64,000 nt of DNA, taken from NCBI GenBank assembly GCA_963705495.1, contig CAVPJQ010000021.1:5556-69555 (forward strand). Direction: 5' to 3'. A program made the position numbers and the translations under genes. The stretch is from DATBVX01 sp963705495. Its GTDB lineage: Bacteria > Pseudomonadota > Gammaproteobacteria > Steroidobacterales > Steroidobacteraceae. The notes beneath the pieces are model-generated. The model saw only the letters and a program-made list of their open reading frames with translations, did no database searches and was not told where the DNA came from. Below, piece after piece: positions 7,886 through 16,611 of the stretch; position 1 is the first letter of the stretch; each line of letters starts with the position of its first letter.

Positions 7886-8761
7886 TTAGGCATCGAAGTC
7901 GTACAGGCGTTGCGGATTATCCACGAGGATACGCTTCTGCGCGGCGACATCCGGTGCGAACAACGGAATCAGATCGACGAGGTCACCGTCGTTCGGCATG
8001 TAGCGTGAAATGTTGGGGTGCGGCCAATCGGTGCCCCACAGGATACGATCCGGCGCAGCGCGGATCAGTTCCTGTGCAAATGGAACCGCATCGGTGAAGG
8101 GCGGGCCGGCGCTCGAGATGCGCTCCGCACCACAGATCTTCACCCAGCAATCCTCGTGATGACGCGCAAGATCGAGCAGGCGCTGGAATGGCTCCTGCTG
8201 CAGGCCGTCCTTCGTCGGCACGCGTCCCATGTGATCGATGATGAAGGGCACCGGCAGCCGGTGCAGCAGCGGAGCGAATTCGACCAGGTCCGATGCGTCG
8301 AAGTGCAGCACCACGTGCCAGCCGAGCGGCTTTACGCGCTCGATAACACGGCGAAACTCGTCCATGTCCGGGACTCCGCCCAGGTGCTTGACGAAATTGA
8401 AGCGTACGCCCCGGCAACCGCCGTCGTGCAGGCGCTCGAAATCGCGCACGGTGAATGAATCATCGGCGTTGGCGACGCCTCGGTACCGGCCACCACTTTG
8501 CGCAATCGCATCGAGAATGACCGTGTTGTCCCGCCCGTGGCAGCTCGCGTTGACGAGCACCGCGCGCTCGAGCCCCAGAATTTTCTGCAACTCCCTGAAT
8601 TTCTCCAGCGGCGCATCCGGCGGCGTGTAGGTGCGATCGGTGGCGTACGGGTACTTGTCGCCGGGACCGAAGATATGGCAGTGAGCATCACACGCCCCGC
8701 CCGGTGGGGTGTATCTGGGCTTGTGCGGGTTCGGGTCGGGCGCTTTGCAGGTTGGAATCAT
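7886..8761 (-). CDS. ligI: 2-pyrone-4,6-dicarboxylate lactonase
   Basis: 291 residues of the amidohydrolase superfamily. The N-terminal HxH is in ACDAHCHIFGPG, followed by RGVRFNFVKHLGG (substrate-binding arginine region), FIIDHMGRVP (metal-site histidine) and LWGTDWPHPN, whose Asp is the general base in LigI. LigI opens the PDC lactone to 4-oxalomesaconate, the substrate of LigJ. It is the first gene of the ligIABC operon. Only 44 bp separate it from the divergent aldehyde dehydrogenase, so promoters must overlap there. No strong SD seen. Confidence 0.95.
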   Translation of the reverse strand: MIPTCKAPDPNPHKPRYTPPGGACDAHCHIFGPGDKYPYATDRTYTPPDAPLEKFRELQKILGLERAVLVNASCHGRDNTVILDAIAQSGGRYRGVANADDSFTVRDFERLHDGGCRGVRFNFVKHLGGVPDMDEFRRVIERVKPLGWHVVLHFDASDLVEFAPLLHRLPVPFIIDHMGRVPTKDGLQQEPFQRLLDLARHHEDCWVKICGAERISSAGPPFTDAVPFAQELIRAAPDRILWGTDWPHPNISRYMPNDGDLVDLIPLFAPDVAAQKRILVDNPQRLYDFDA

Positions 8762-8805
8762 TGGATTTGTTATCGTAGCACCGCCTCCCGGCCAGACAAT
8801 CTGCC

Positions 8806-10242
8806 ATGAGCGAACAACACCTGGTCCGCAGCGACTTCGCCCACCTGATCGATGGTGACCTCGTCGCGAGCGACCAAACGTTAGACGTGATCAATCCGGC
8901 GAACGAAGAAGTGTTCGCGCGTGCCCCGAGCGCGAGCCGTGCTCAGCTCGATCAGGCGGTCTCCGCCGCGCGGCGCGCGTTCGGCTCCTGGTCCTCCACC
9001 ACTTATGAAGAGCGGGCCGCACTACTGCGCCGGCTCGGAGAGACACTCCGTGCCCACCAGGAGTCTCTCGCCGAACTCCTCACGCGCGAGCAGGGCAAGC
9101 CCCTGTCACAGGCGCGCGACGAGATCGGGCGCGCCTTCAGTCAGTCCGAAGGCATGACGCGCATCGCCATCGAGCCCGAAGTCCTGGTCGAAGACGCCCA
9201 GCGCCGGATCGAGCTCCGCTACTTCCCCCTCGGTGTCGTCGGCATCATCACGCCGTGGAATGCACCCATCAATCTGGCTGCAGGTCCACTCACTTCCGCG
9301 CTCTACACCGGCAACACCGTGGTCCTCAAACCTTCCCCCTACACGCCACTCAGCACGCTCAAGATCGGCGAGCTGGCTCGTGACATCTTTCCACGCGGCG
9401 TGGTGAACATCCTCGCCGGTGGCGATGAGCTGGGCGAATGGATGACGAAGCATCCCGGCATCGACAAGATTTCCTTCACTGGCTCCATCGAGACGGGCAA
9501 GAAAGTGATGGCGAGTGCTGCAGGCAATCTCAAGCGCATCACACTCGAGCTCGGCGGGAACGATGCTGCGATCGTGCTCGAGGATGTGGACGTGAAGGCG
9601 GTGGCTCCGAAGCTTTTCTTCGCGGCCTTCGTCAACAGTGGCCAGGTCTGCATGGCCATCAAGCGCATCTATGCACATGAAGGCATCCACGAGGCGCTCG
9701 CCGAAGCGATCGCCGCAGAAGCACGCAAGGTCAAGCTTGGCGATGGCCTCGACCCGAGCACCCAGATGGGACCGATCCAGAATCGCGAGCAGTACGAGCG
9801 TGTGGTTGGCATCCTGGAGGACACGCGTCTCAGCGGCGCACGCATACTCGCGGGCGGTGAAGTTCCCGAACGGCCCGGCTACTTCGTCGCACCGACGGTC
9901 GTCACCGATATCGCGGAGGATAGCCGTCTCGTCACCGAAGAGCAGTTCGGCCCGATCCTGCCGGTGCTGAAATTCCGCGACATCGAGGATGCGCTGCGCC
10001 GTGCAAACGACACCCGCTACGGCCTGAGCGGCTCCGTATGGAGCTCAGATCCCGAGCGCGCCGCTCGAATTGCGGCGCGTCTCGAAGTCGGCACCGCGTG
10101 GGTGAATCAGCACCGCGCGACCGCGGCGAATGTGCCGTTCGGCGGCGCCAAGGAATCAGGCATCGGGAGGCAATACTCGGTGCTCGGCCTCAAGGGCTAC
10201 CTGGAACCGAGAGTCATCAGCGTACTGAAAACGCCCGGGTAG
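8806..10242 (+). CDS. NAD(P)-dependent aldehyde dehydrogenase
   Basis: 478 residues, full ALDH length. Catalytic features: N152 (TPWNAPINL), FTGSIETG cofactor loop, E248 (LELGGND) and nucleophile C282 (SGQVCMAIKR). Cytosolic oxidation of an aldehyde to a carboxylate. Being divergent from ligI, it may supply vanillate, protocatechuate or benzoate from the aldehydes (for instance benzaldehyde-type products of the BFD at 25446), but sequence alone does not fix the substrate. Its TAG stop lies inside the left arm of the palindromic element downstream. Confidence 0.93.
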   Translation: MSEQHLVRSDFAHLIDGDLVASDQTLDVINPANEEVFARAPSASRAQLDQAVSAARRAFGSWSSTTYEERAALLRRLGETLRAHQESLAELLTREQGKPLSQARDEIGRAFSQSEGMTRIAIEPEVLVEDAQRRIELRYFPLGVVGIITPWNAPINLAAGPLTSALYTGNTVVLKPSPYTPLSTLKIGELARDIFPRGVVNILAGGDELGEWMTKHPGIDKISFTGSIETGKKVMASAAGNLKRITLELGGNDAAIVLEDVDVKAVAPKLFFAAFVNSGQVCMAIKRIYAHEGIHEALAEAIAAEARKVKLGDGLDPSTQMGPIQNREQYERVVGILEDTRLSGARILAGGEVPERPGYFVAPTVVTDIAEDSRLVTEEQFGPILPVLKFRDIEDALRRANDTRYGLSGSVWSSDPERAARIAARLEVGTAWVNQHRATAANVPFGGAKESGIGRQYSVLGLKGYLEPRVISVLKTPG

Positions 10243-10350
10243 TTCCGGTCGGGTAGATAGTTTCGCGACCGTGGAAAACATGGACGTTTTCCACGGAGCC
10301 TACATGGACGTATTTACGGCGTTCGCGAAACTATCTACCCGACCGGGACT
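10241..10350. repeat. 110-bp nested palindromic element (MITE-like or terminator)
   Basis: 28-bp arms at 10241-10268 and 10323-10350 are inverted repeats with one mismatch. Inside, 10269-10279 and 10286-10296 form a perfect 11-bp hairpin with a 6-base loop, and acatggacgt is directly repeated at 10278 and 10302. The element fills almost the whole 123-bp gap between the convergent aldehyde dehydrogenase and Rieske genes and overlaps the former's stop codon. It could act as a bidirectional terminator, or be a small mobile palindrome. No flanking target duplication was obvious. Confidence 0.8.
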
Positions 10351-10365
10351 AACCGGGCGACGTCC

Positions 10366-11583
10366 TTACCCGGCCGCGCGTGAAGTGCGATAGAAATTCC
10401 CGGAGCGGATCCGCACCAGCGCCTGGTCGGAATCGAAATTCACGCCAAGCGGGTCACCGCCCTTGGCGACGATCTCCATCTGCTGCGCGAGCAGACGGCG
10501 CTGCATCATGATGCCGCGATCGCTCGTGACCAGGTGTTCCTCGGAGTGCAGTGAAATCGGCCCCTGCCCCGCCTGCGCTTCGTAATCCCCCGGCGCACGC
10601 TGGTGCTCCTCTTCGGTCATCTCACCCCAGCTCTTGCCGTTGAGACGCATCTCCCAGAACGACTGGCCCTTGGGCAGCTTCATCGCGAAGGCCTGCACGT
10701 AATGCGAATCATCGACCGGCACGACCCAGGAAATGCCCGATGACTGGCCGGAACGCATGCCGATGTCGGGCACGCTCATGATGTTGGGCATCAGCCACGA
10801 TGAAATGCGGTCCACCTCGCGCCCATCTTCGAGCTGGCGAATCGCCGAATAGCAAACGCCGTGATCGGCGTGGAAAAAATCCACCTTGGGCATCAGTGCA
10901 AACTGGGCGTGAAACTGGATGCCGCTGATGGTCGAGTGCAGCACGTGCACGTGAAACGGGTCCATGATGTTGTCGTTCATGTGCAGCCAGCTGTACGGCA
11001 GCACCGCGAGACTCGCATCACCGGTCGCGCCGAACCCCCCAACCTCCGACCACAGGACCACATCGGGCTCGAGCGTTTCGAGGTTGTCGTAGCGCGGCAG
11101 GATGGGCTTTCTCTCCGGCGGCCCGAGATAAGCGAAAACGAGACCGTAGCGCTCTTCGAGCGGATACCACGGCTGACGTGCGGCATCCCGGTGTCGGCCA
11201 CCCTCCGGCTCGCAGGGTTGTTCGAGACAACGTCCCTCAACATCGAACAGCCAGCCGTGATAGCAACAGCGGATGCCATCGGCTTCGACCCGGCCATAGA
11301 ACAGCGATGTGCCCCGATGCATGCAGCGCGGATAGACCAGCCCCGGCCTGCCCTTCCCGTCCCGGAACAGGATCAGGTCCTCGCCCAGAATGCGCACTTT
11401 CTGCGGCAGATCGCCGACCTTCTTCGATGCGGCAATCGGTTGCCAGTAGCGGCGCATCAGCTCGCCACACGGCGTTCCGGCCCCGACTTCCGTCAGGAGC
11501 TTGTTGGAATGCTGCGGCCGCCGCCCGTAGGCAGTGCCCTCATCCACACTTGTACCGGTATCGGCATCACTCGCCATCGACAC
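10366..11583 (-). CDS. Rieske [2Fe-2S] aromatic oxygenase, alpha subunit (phthalate dioxygenase/LigX-like)
   Basis: 405 residues. Rieske ligands: C87 and H89 (YPRCMHRG) with C106 and H109 (RCCYHGWLF). The mononuclear iron histidines are in NDNIMDPFHVHVLHST. The N-terminus LLTEVGAGTPCGELMRRYWQPIA is typical of the phthalate-4,5-dioxygenase/5,5-dehydrodivanillate O-demethylase group. These enzymes hydroxylate or O-demethylate aromatics using electrons from a separate reductase, which is not encoded nearby. Context suggests lignin aromatics such as methoxybenzoates or biaryls. No beta subunit is expected in this group. Confidence 0.9.
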   Translation of the reverse strand: MSMASDADTGTSVDEGTAYGRRPQHSNKLLTEVGAGTPCGELMRRYWQPIAASKKVGDLPQKVRILGEDLILFRDGKGRPGLVYPRCMHRGTSLFYGRVEADGIRCCYHGWLFDVEGRCLEQPCEPEGGRHRDAARQPWYPLEERYGLVFAYLGPPERKPILPRYDNLETLEPDVVLWSEVGGFGATGDASLAVLPYSWLHMNDNIMDPFHVHVLHSTISGIQFHAQFALMPKVDFFHADHGVCYSAIRQLEDGREVDRISSWLMPNIMSVPDIGMRSGQSSGISWVVPVDDSHYVQAFAMKLPKGQSFWEMRLNGKSWGEMTEEEHQRAPGDYEAQAGQGPISLHSEEHLVTSDRGIMMQRRLLAQQMEIVAKGGDPLGVNFDSDQALVRIRSGNFYRTSRAAG

Positions 11584-11681
11584 GTCTCCCGCCCACCCAT
11601 TCGCATTGCAGCCATCGTCGGCTCAGGCGATCCTACGCCAACCGTCCGATCACTTGAATCACACGTCGGAGTCGAGCTCAC

Positions 11682-12284
11682 ATGATCAAGCTCTATGGTC
11701 AATTGCGTTCTCGCGCGAGCCGCTGCCTCTGGGCGCTGGAAGAGATTGGCGTTCCCTACGAGCTGGTGCCCATCGACACCAACAAGGGCGACAACGAGAA
11801 GCCCGAGTTCCTGGCCATTAATCCGAACGGCAGGATTCCCGCACTGGTCGACGGCGATCTGAAATTGTTCGAGTCGATGGCGATCAACCTGTACCTCGCC
11901 CGCAAGTACGGCAAGGAGCTCTGGCCTGCTAACGAAGCGGGCGAGGCCCACGCGCTCCAATGGAGCTTCTGGGGGATGGCCGAGGTCGAGCCGTTTCTCA
12001 TTACACTGCTCGTGCAGCAGATCTTTACACCGGAGGACCAGAGGCGGCCCGACCGGTCGCAAGAGGCGCGCGAAGCCCTGGTGCCCCGTCTCACGGTGCT
12101 GAACGATCACCTCAAGGGCCGGCCCTACTTGCTGGGGCCCAAGTTCACGATTGCAGATCTCAACGTGGCGGCGATTTTTTCGCTCGTCGACCTGGTCAAG
12201 GTCGACCTGGCGCCGTACCCGAGCCTCAAGAAATGGGTGGACGGCTGCCTCAACAGGCCCGCTCGCCAGAAGCTGATGGCCTAG
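11682..12284 (+). CDS. Glutathione S-transferase
   Basis: 200 residues. The thioredoxin-like N-terminal domain (MIKLYGQLRSRASRCLWALEE) has Ser and Arg at the glutathione-activating position and NPNGRIPALVDGD with the cis-proline, followed by FESMAINLYLA for gamma-glutamyl recognition. The all-helical C-terminal domain contains the GPKFTIADLNVAAI capping box. Glutathione transferases cleave beta-aryl ethers (LigE/LigF) in lignin degraders, but this one is more like the general GST class; substrate unknown. It lies divergent from the Rieske oxygenase, with 98 bp between. Confidence 0.9.
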   Translation: MIKLYGQLRSRASRCLWALEEIGVPYELVPIDTNKGDNEKPEFLAINPNGRIPALVDGDLKLFESMAINLYLARKYGKELWPANEAGEAHALQWSFWGMAEVEPFLITLLVQQIFTPEDQRRPDRSQEAREALVPRLTVLNDHLKGRPYLLGPKFTIADLNVAAIFSLVDLVKVDLAPYPSLKKWVDGCLNRPARQKLMA

Positions 12285-12290
12285 GCCAGC

Positions 12291-12878
12291 CTAGCGCTCG
12301 AGCTCCCAGAGCTGAGTCACGACACCACGCCTGAGCTGCATTCCGCCACCCAGCGCGGTGAACCGGCGCCCCAGCCGCTGCCGGTACCACGCGGCCGGAC
12401 GCAGCCGCACCTCGCCATCGGTGTACGACTGATCGCAATGCTGATCCCAGTCTTCCTGCGTCAACGCGCTGAAGTACAGCACCCTGCGGGTGAGCCGCGC
12501 GAGGTTCGCCATCGCTCGTTTCGCCTCGCGGTCCTCGAGGTACTGCAGGACGTCGTAGCAGATCACGAGATCGAACGGCTCGCGCGCTCGATAGCTGGCG
12601 AGTGATCCCTGGACCCAGCCGAAGCGCTTGCAAAGATAGGGACTCACTTCCAGCCCGACGTACTGGGCGCGGGGGAAACGACGCCGCAGCGCAGGACGCA
12701 ACCACCCTACTCCGCAGCCGGCATCCAGGATCGAGCGCACCGGCAGATCGAGATAGCTCGCAAAGCTCGCGATGAACTCGCCCCGGCGCGCCATCTCCCG
12801 GCGCGAAGTGACTGCAGTGCGCGCATTGCCGTAGTAACGGCGGTAGTACGCCGCGTCGAATCTCGTTTCACTTTTCAT
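12291..12878 (-). CDS. Class I SAM-dependent methyltransferase
   Basis: 195 residues. SAM-binding motif I is SILDAGCGVGWLRPA (about residues 52-66), motif II region FDLVICYDVLQYLED. The start MKSETRFDAAYYRRYY resembles small methyltransferases of unassigned substrate. It is convergent with the GST, 6 bp apart, and divergent from the NTF2-like gene. I see nothing that fixes its substrate. Confidence 0.85.
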   Translation of the reverse strand: MKSETRFDAAYYRRYYGNARTAVTSRREMARRGEFIASFASYLDLPVRSILDAGCGVGWLRPALRRRFPRAQYVGLEVSPYLCKRFGWVQGSLASYRAREPFDLVICYDVLQYLEDREAKRAMANLARLTRRVLYFSALTQEDWDQHCDQSYTDGEVRLRPAAWYRQRLGRRFTALGGGMQLRRGVVTQLWELER

Positions 12879-12976
12879 CGAGCGCAGAAGGCTAGATCAT
12901 GGTACTGGTCGAAGCAAAGGCGCTCGGCGTGTGCCGCGCGAGAGCGACACCGCCCAATCCCGACAGCGAGGCAACG

Positions 12977-13672
12977 ATGACCAAGGACAGTGCATACCAG
13001 GCGCTGGCAGCAAGAGTCGAGCAGCTCACACACCAACTCGGCGTGATGGAAGACGTGCATGCAGTGCGTTGCCTGCACTTCATCTATGGCTACTACATCG
13101 ACATGTGCCTGTACGACGAGGCCTGCGCCCTGTTCGCAGACGATGGAGCCGTGCGCTTCCTCAATGGCCTCTACAAGGGGCGCGCTGGCGTCCGGCGCTT
13201 GTATTGCGACTGGTTCCGCAAGGCTTTCACCAAAGGGCACAACGGCCCGGTATACGGATTTCTCCTCGATCATCTGCAGATGCAGGACATCGTCACGGTT
13301 GCCCCGGATCGTCGCTCGGCACGTGCGCGTTTTCGGGCTCTCAACATGATCGGTTACCACGACAAGAAGCCCGAGCCGCTCGAGCACATGCCGCAGCAAT
13401 TCTGGGGCGGCGGAATCTACGAGAACGTGTACGTCAAGGATGAGGGCAAGTGGAAGATCAAGCTGCTCGACTACGTGGGCCGCTGGCAGGCGCCATACGA
13501 ACAGGGCTGGGCGCACAGCAGTGGACACCTGCCACCGTTTGAAAAGACCTACCCGGAAAACCCGATTGGTCCCGACGAAATCCTGGCGCAGATGCCGTAC
13601 TCCTGGCCGGAGACGAGCGTCATTGCGTTCCACTACCAGCATCCGATCACCGGCGAGGAGTGGAAGCCATGA
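12977..13672 (+). CDS. SnoaL/NTF2-like protein
   Basis: 231 residues from the ATG at 12977, which has GAGG five bases upstream; an upstream in-frame ATG at 12899 lacks one. The fold signature is a helical N-terminus (AARVEQLTHQLGVMEDVHAVRCLHF, here split) leading to DLYxxLFADDG-like ACALFADDGAVRFLNG, then RARFRALNMIGYHD and a beta-rich end. NTF2-like domains serve as dehydratases, isomerases or small-molecule binders. Its stop overlaps the start of the PQQ dehydrogenase (ATGA), so the two are coupled and may act on the same substrate. Confidence 0.82.
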   Translation: MTKDSAYQALAARVEQLTHQLGVMEDVHAVRCLHFIYGYYIDMCLYDEACALFADDGAVRFLNGLYKGRAGVRRLYCDWFRKAFTKGHNGPVYGFLLDHLQMQDIVTVAPDRRSARARFRALNMIGYHDKKPEPLEHMPQQFWGGGIYENVYVKDEGKWKIKLLDYVGRWQAPYEQGWAHSSGHLPPFEKTYPENPIGPDEILAQMPYSWPETSVIAFHYQHPITGEEWKP

Positions 13673-15257
13673 GCGCGGCGCGATTCGTGCCGATCGCTTG
13701 TGCACTTCTGTCCGGCGCCATGGCCAGCGCAGGCACGGAGGATGACTGGCCGAGCTACAACCGAACGCTCACATCAGAGCGCTTTGCTCCGCACACACAG
13801 ATCGCCCGTGACAACGTGGCGCAGCTCGCGATCGTTTGCAGTTACGACACACACGATCAGATGAGCTTTCAGACCGGTCCGCTCGTCATCGACGGCACGC
13901 TCTACGCCACCACCGATACCGACACGTTTGCGCTCGATGCGAGCAACTGCCAGGAGCGCTGGCGAGTACACGAGGATGTGCAGACCTTTTTTCGCACCAA
14001 CCGGGGCGTCGCCTACCTGGACGGCCGGTTGTTTCGCGGCCTGCAGGACGGGCGCGTCGTCGCGTACGAGGCAGCAAGTGGCCGACGCCTGTGGGAGAGC
14101 CGCATCGGCGATGGCAGGAAAGGCGAGACTGTTCCTGCCGCACCGATCACGTGGTCGGGGCTGGTCTTCATCGGCAATGCGGGAGGCGATTCCTACGGAG
14201 TGAAGGGCCGTATGTACGCCCTCGATGCCGCGACGGGGAAGACTGTATGGGAGTTCTACCTCGTACCGCGGGAAAATGCGGCGCGCACGAACTCTGGCGC
14301 TCAGGCACCAGAGGGCTCCTGGGGCAACAAAGCCGATGTGCCGATCACCGGGGGTGCGACCTGGAGTTCGTACTCGCTCGATCCCACGACTGGCCTGCTC
14401 TATGTGCCGGGCGGCAATCCCGGGCCCGATTTCGTCGCGACCGTGCGGCCGGGCGACAACCTCTACACCAACTCGGTGGTGGTGCTCGACGCGCGCACCG
14501 GCGCCTATCGAGCGCACTACCAGCTCACGCCGAGGGACTTCCACGACTGGGACGTATCCGCTGCACCCGCGCTCGTGACCACGCGCAACAAGCAGCATCG
14601 TCTCCTCGCAGCGCCCAAGGACGGTCACTTGTATGGCTACGATCTCGGCAGCGGCCAGCGCGTCTTCCGCACGGCCATCACGACCGTCGAGAACGAGAAT
14701 GCACCGCTCACAGAAAAAGGCACGCACTTCTGCCCCGGCACGCAGGGCGGAACCGAATGGAACGGACCTGCCTACGATCCGGACACGAATCTGGCGTTCA
14801 CGGGCGCCGTGGACTGGTGCACGACGGTTACCCTGAAGCCGGAAGCGGCGGCGAAGAGCGGCTCACCCGGACAACCATGGACCGGCGCGCAGGAGCCGCA
14901 CATCTTCGGCCAATTTGATCCGCCCGAGCGCTTCGGTGGATGGCTTACCGCAACCGATGCCGACAGCGGCGAGATCCGCTGGCGCATGAAAACACCCGCC
15001 CCGGTTCTCGCGGCGGTGACGCCGACGGCGGGAGGTCTGGTCTTCTTCGGCGATCTCGACGGGAACGTGTACGCGCTCGATAAGGCAGCGGCCGAAAGCT
15101 CTGGTCGAGGAAACTCGACGGCGCCGTCGCCGGTGGCCTCGTCAGTTACGTCGCGGCTGGCCAGCAGCGCATCGCGCTCGCCTCGGGTGCCATTTCACCC
15201 ATCTGGCCGGCGCCCAAGGTCAATGCCAGCATCGTCGTGTTCGGGTTGAAGCACTAG
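13669..15257 (+). CDS. PQQ-dependent alcohol dehydrogenase-like quinoprotein, frameshifted near the 3' end
   Basis: Signal peptide (ARFVPIACALLSGAMASAG) then an eight-bladed propeller with tryptophan-docking repeats such as ALDAATGKTVWEFY and AYEAASGRRLWESR, GDNLYTNSVVVLDARTG, the HDWDVSAAPAL block and FCPGTQGGTEWNGPAYD. There is no cytochrome c domain. At 15084-15085 the reading frame breaks: inserting one G restores the repeat (YALDKGSGRKLWSRKLDG) and a sensible end (VNASIVVFGLKH, stop 15255-15257). As written, the frame ends at 15249 with 53 nonsense residues. This is either an assembly error or a recent mutation in the last blade. Periplasmic oxidation of an alcohol is expected. Confidence 0.85.
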
Positions 15258-15267
15258 GAGATCCTGC

Positions 15268-15561
15268 ATGGCCGCTTTCGTCATCGTCGACGTCCTCGAG
15301 ACCACAGACACTCAGAAGATGGACCAGTACCGCGCTGGCGTCGTCGCAACAATCAGAAAGCACGGCGGGCGATACATCGCGGTCGGCGGGCCCTTCGAGG
15401 TCAAGGAAGGCAATTGGCGACCGACGTTTCCGGTGATCCTCGAATTTCCGGACCTCGACGCCGCCAACCGCTGGTATGACTCACCGGAGTACCAGCCTCT
15501 CAAAGCGCTGCGCCTCGCAGCGACCCGCGGCAATATGGTTTTTGTTCAGGGGCTCAAGTAA
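15268..15561 (+). CDS. DUF1330 family protein
   Basis: 97 residues of the ferredoxin-like dimeric alpha/beta barrel family DUF1330: AAFVIVDVLETTD, YRAGVVATIRKHGGRYIAVGG, PVILEFPDLDAANRWYDSPEYQPL. An SD (AGGAG) precedes the ATG. It follows the quinoprotein by about 10 bases and probably belongs to the same operon. Function is not established; family members are small ligand-binding or cofactor-free proteins. Confidence 0.9.
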   Translation: MAAFVIVDVLETTDTQKMDQYRAGVVATIRKHGGRYIAVGGPFEVKEGNWRPTFPVILEFPDLDAANRWYDSPEYQPLKALRLAATRGNMVFVQGLK

Positions 15562-15576
15562 CGGAGCGTCCCCGGT

Positions 15577-16500
15577 TCAGCGCGAAAATAGTTTCGTTAC
15601 ACCCACGTTGAGCACTGGGTCCTCATGTTGTTCGCCATAGAGCCCGCCTTGCGATAGCGGAATCTGTCCGGACACCCGCACGACCCAGCCGCCTCCCGCG
15701 TTGAAGAGGAGGCGCGGCGTGACGTAGAACATCGTGCCGCCGGTATCAGGATCGGTCGCACCGCTCGCGTCCGTCTCGTCATGCTCTGCATAGCGGTAGT
15801 TGGCCTCAAGGACTGCGTCCCAGCGCGCACCCAGCTTGTGCTCGTAGGCGACGTTGAGCAGGCTGATGCGCCCATATTGGTAGCCCGCATCATTGCGCCC
15901 GGTGTGGCGGTACTGTCCGGAATAGAAGAGCGCCGAGCTCGGGTTCAGCTGGTAGGAACCGAACAGGCCCCCGAACCAGTCCGTCGACCCGGTGCCAGGC
16001 TGTACATGCTCATCGAGGCGTTCGCCGTCGCGCGACAGGTCGTTCTCTCCCCAGTTGGTCTTGACCCCCGCCACCGCGAAGAGCTGCGCACGGACGCCGA
16101 CATCGCCCTCGAAGCGCGATGCCCACAGTCGCAGTTGCCCATAGAGTTCCGGATCGGCCAGGCCCGAGCCGTGCGTGTGCTCGCTTTCGCCGGCCTCCGT
16201 TTCCGTGAGATCGCGCTCACTGTAGGGAATGCGCGCAAACAGCCCTGCACGATCCGACAAGCCGTACGCGACCAGCAGCGTCGTGCGGCGCTCGCGGATC
16301 GAGTCCCGCTCGTCGGGCGGGCCCTGGGTTTTGTCCACCTGGTCCCAGTCGAGGGCGAGCCGCAGCCCGGTCTGCGCCACGCCTTCATGGCCGAGCGCGT
16401 TGAAGGTTGGATCCCCGCACCTGCAGATCGAGCAGGCCAGGGCGGGCGAGGAAACTGTCGCGGCGACCGCAAGCGCGACGACCGATTGCTTGATATTCAT
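15577..16500 (-). CDS. Outer-membrane/transporter-like beta-barrel protein
   Basis: 307 residues from the ATG at 16498-16500 (MNIKQSVVALAV), which gives a clean signal peptide ending at SPALA. The mature N-terminus CSICRCGDPTFNALG is cysteine-rich and conserved in a family annotated as transporter. The rest alternates polar and aromatic beta-strands (GLRLALDWDQV, YELYGQL-like) and ends with FSR. Cysteine motif and the DUF2946 neighbour suggest a metal-related role; this is inference. An upstream frame start at 16539 would lack a signal peptide. Confidence 0.7.
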   Translation of the reverse strand: MNIKQSVVALAVAATVSSPALACSICRCGDPTFNALGHEGVAQTGLRLALDWDQVDKTQGPPDERDSIRERRTTLLVAYGLSDRAGLFARIPYSERDLTETEAGESEHTHGSGLADPELYGQLRLWASRFEGDVGVRAQLFAVAGVKTNWGENDLSRDGERLDEHVQPGTGSTDWFGGLFGSYQLNPSSALFYSGQYRHTGRNDAGYQYGRISLLNVAYEHKLGARWDAVLEANYRYAEHDETDASGATDPDTGGTMFYVTPRLLFNAGGGWVVRVSGQIPLSQGGLYGEQHEDPVLNVGVTKLFSR

Positions 16501-16611
16501 GTTCTTGCTTTCCGAAGTGTGCAAATGGCGCCATTGCACGCGTGCAGTGACCGCGGCAATGGCAGTCGATCCCTAGGACTCCAGCGCGACACAGCGCGCC
16601 GAGGCCCGGAA

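Noticed and set aside
13774..14727. Minus-strand open frame of 317 codons
   Set aside because: Antisense to the quinoprotein, whose repeats clearly match a known fold.
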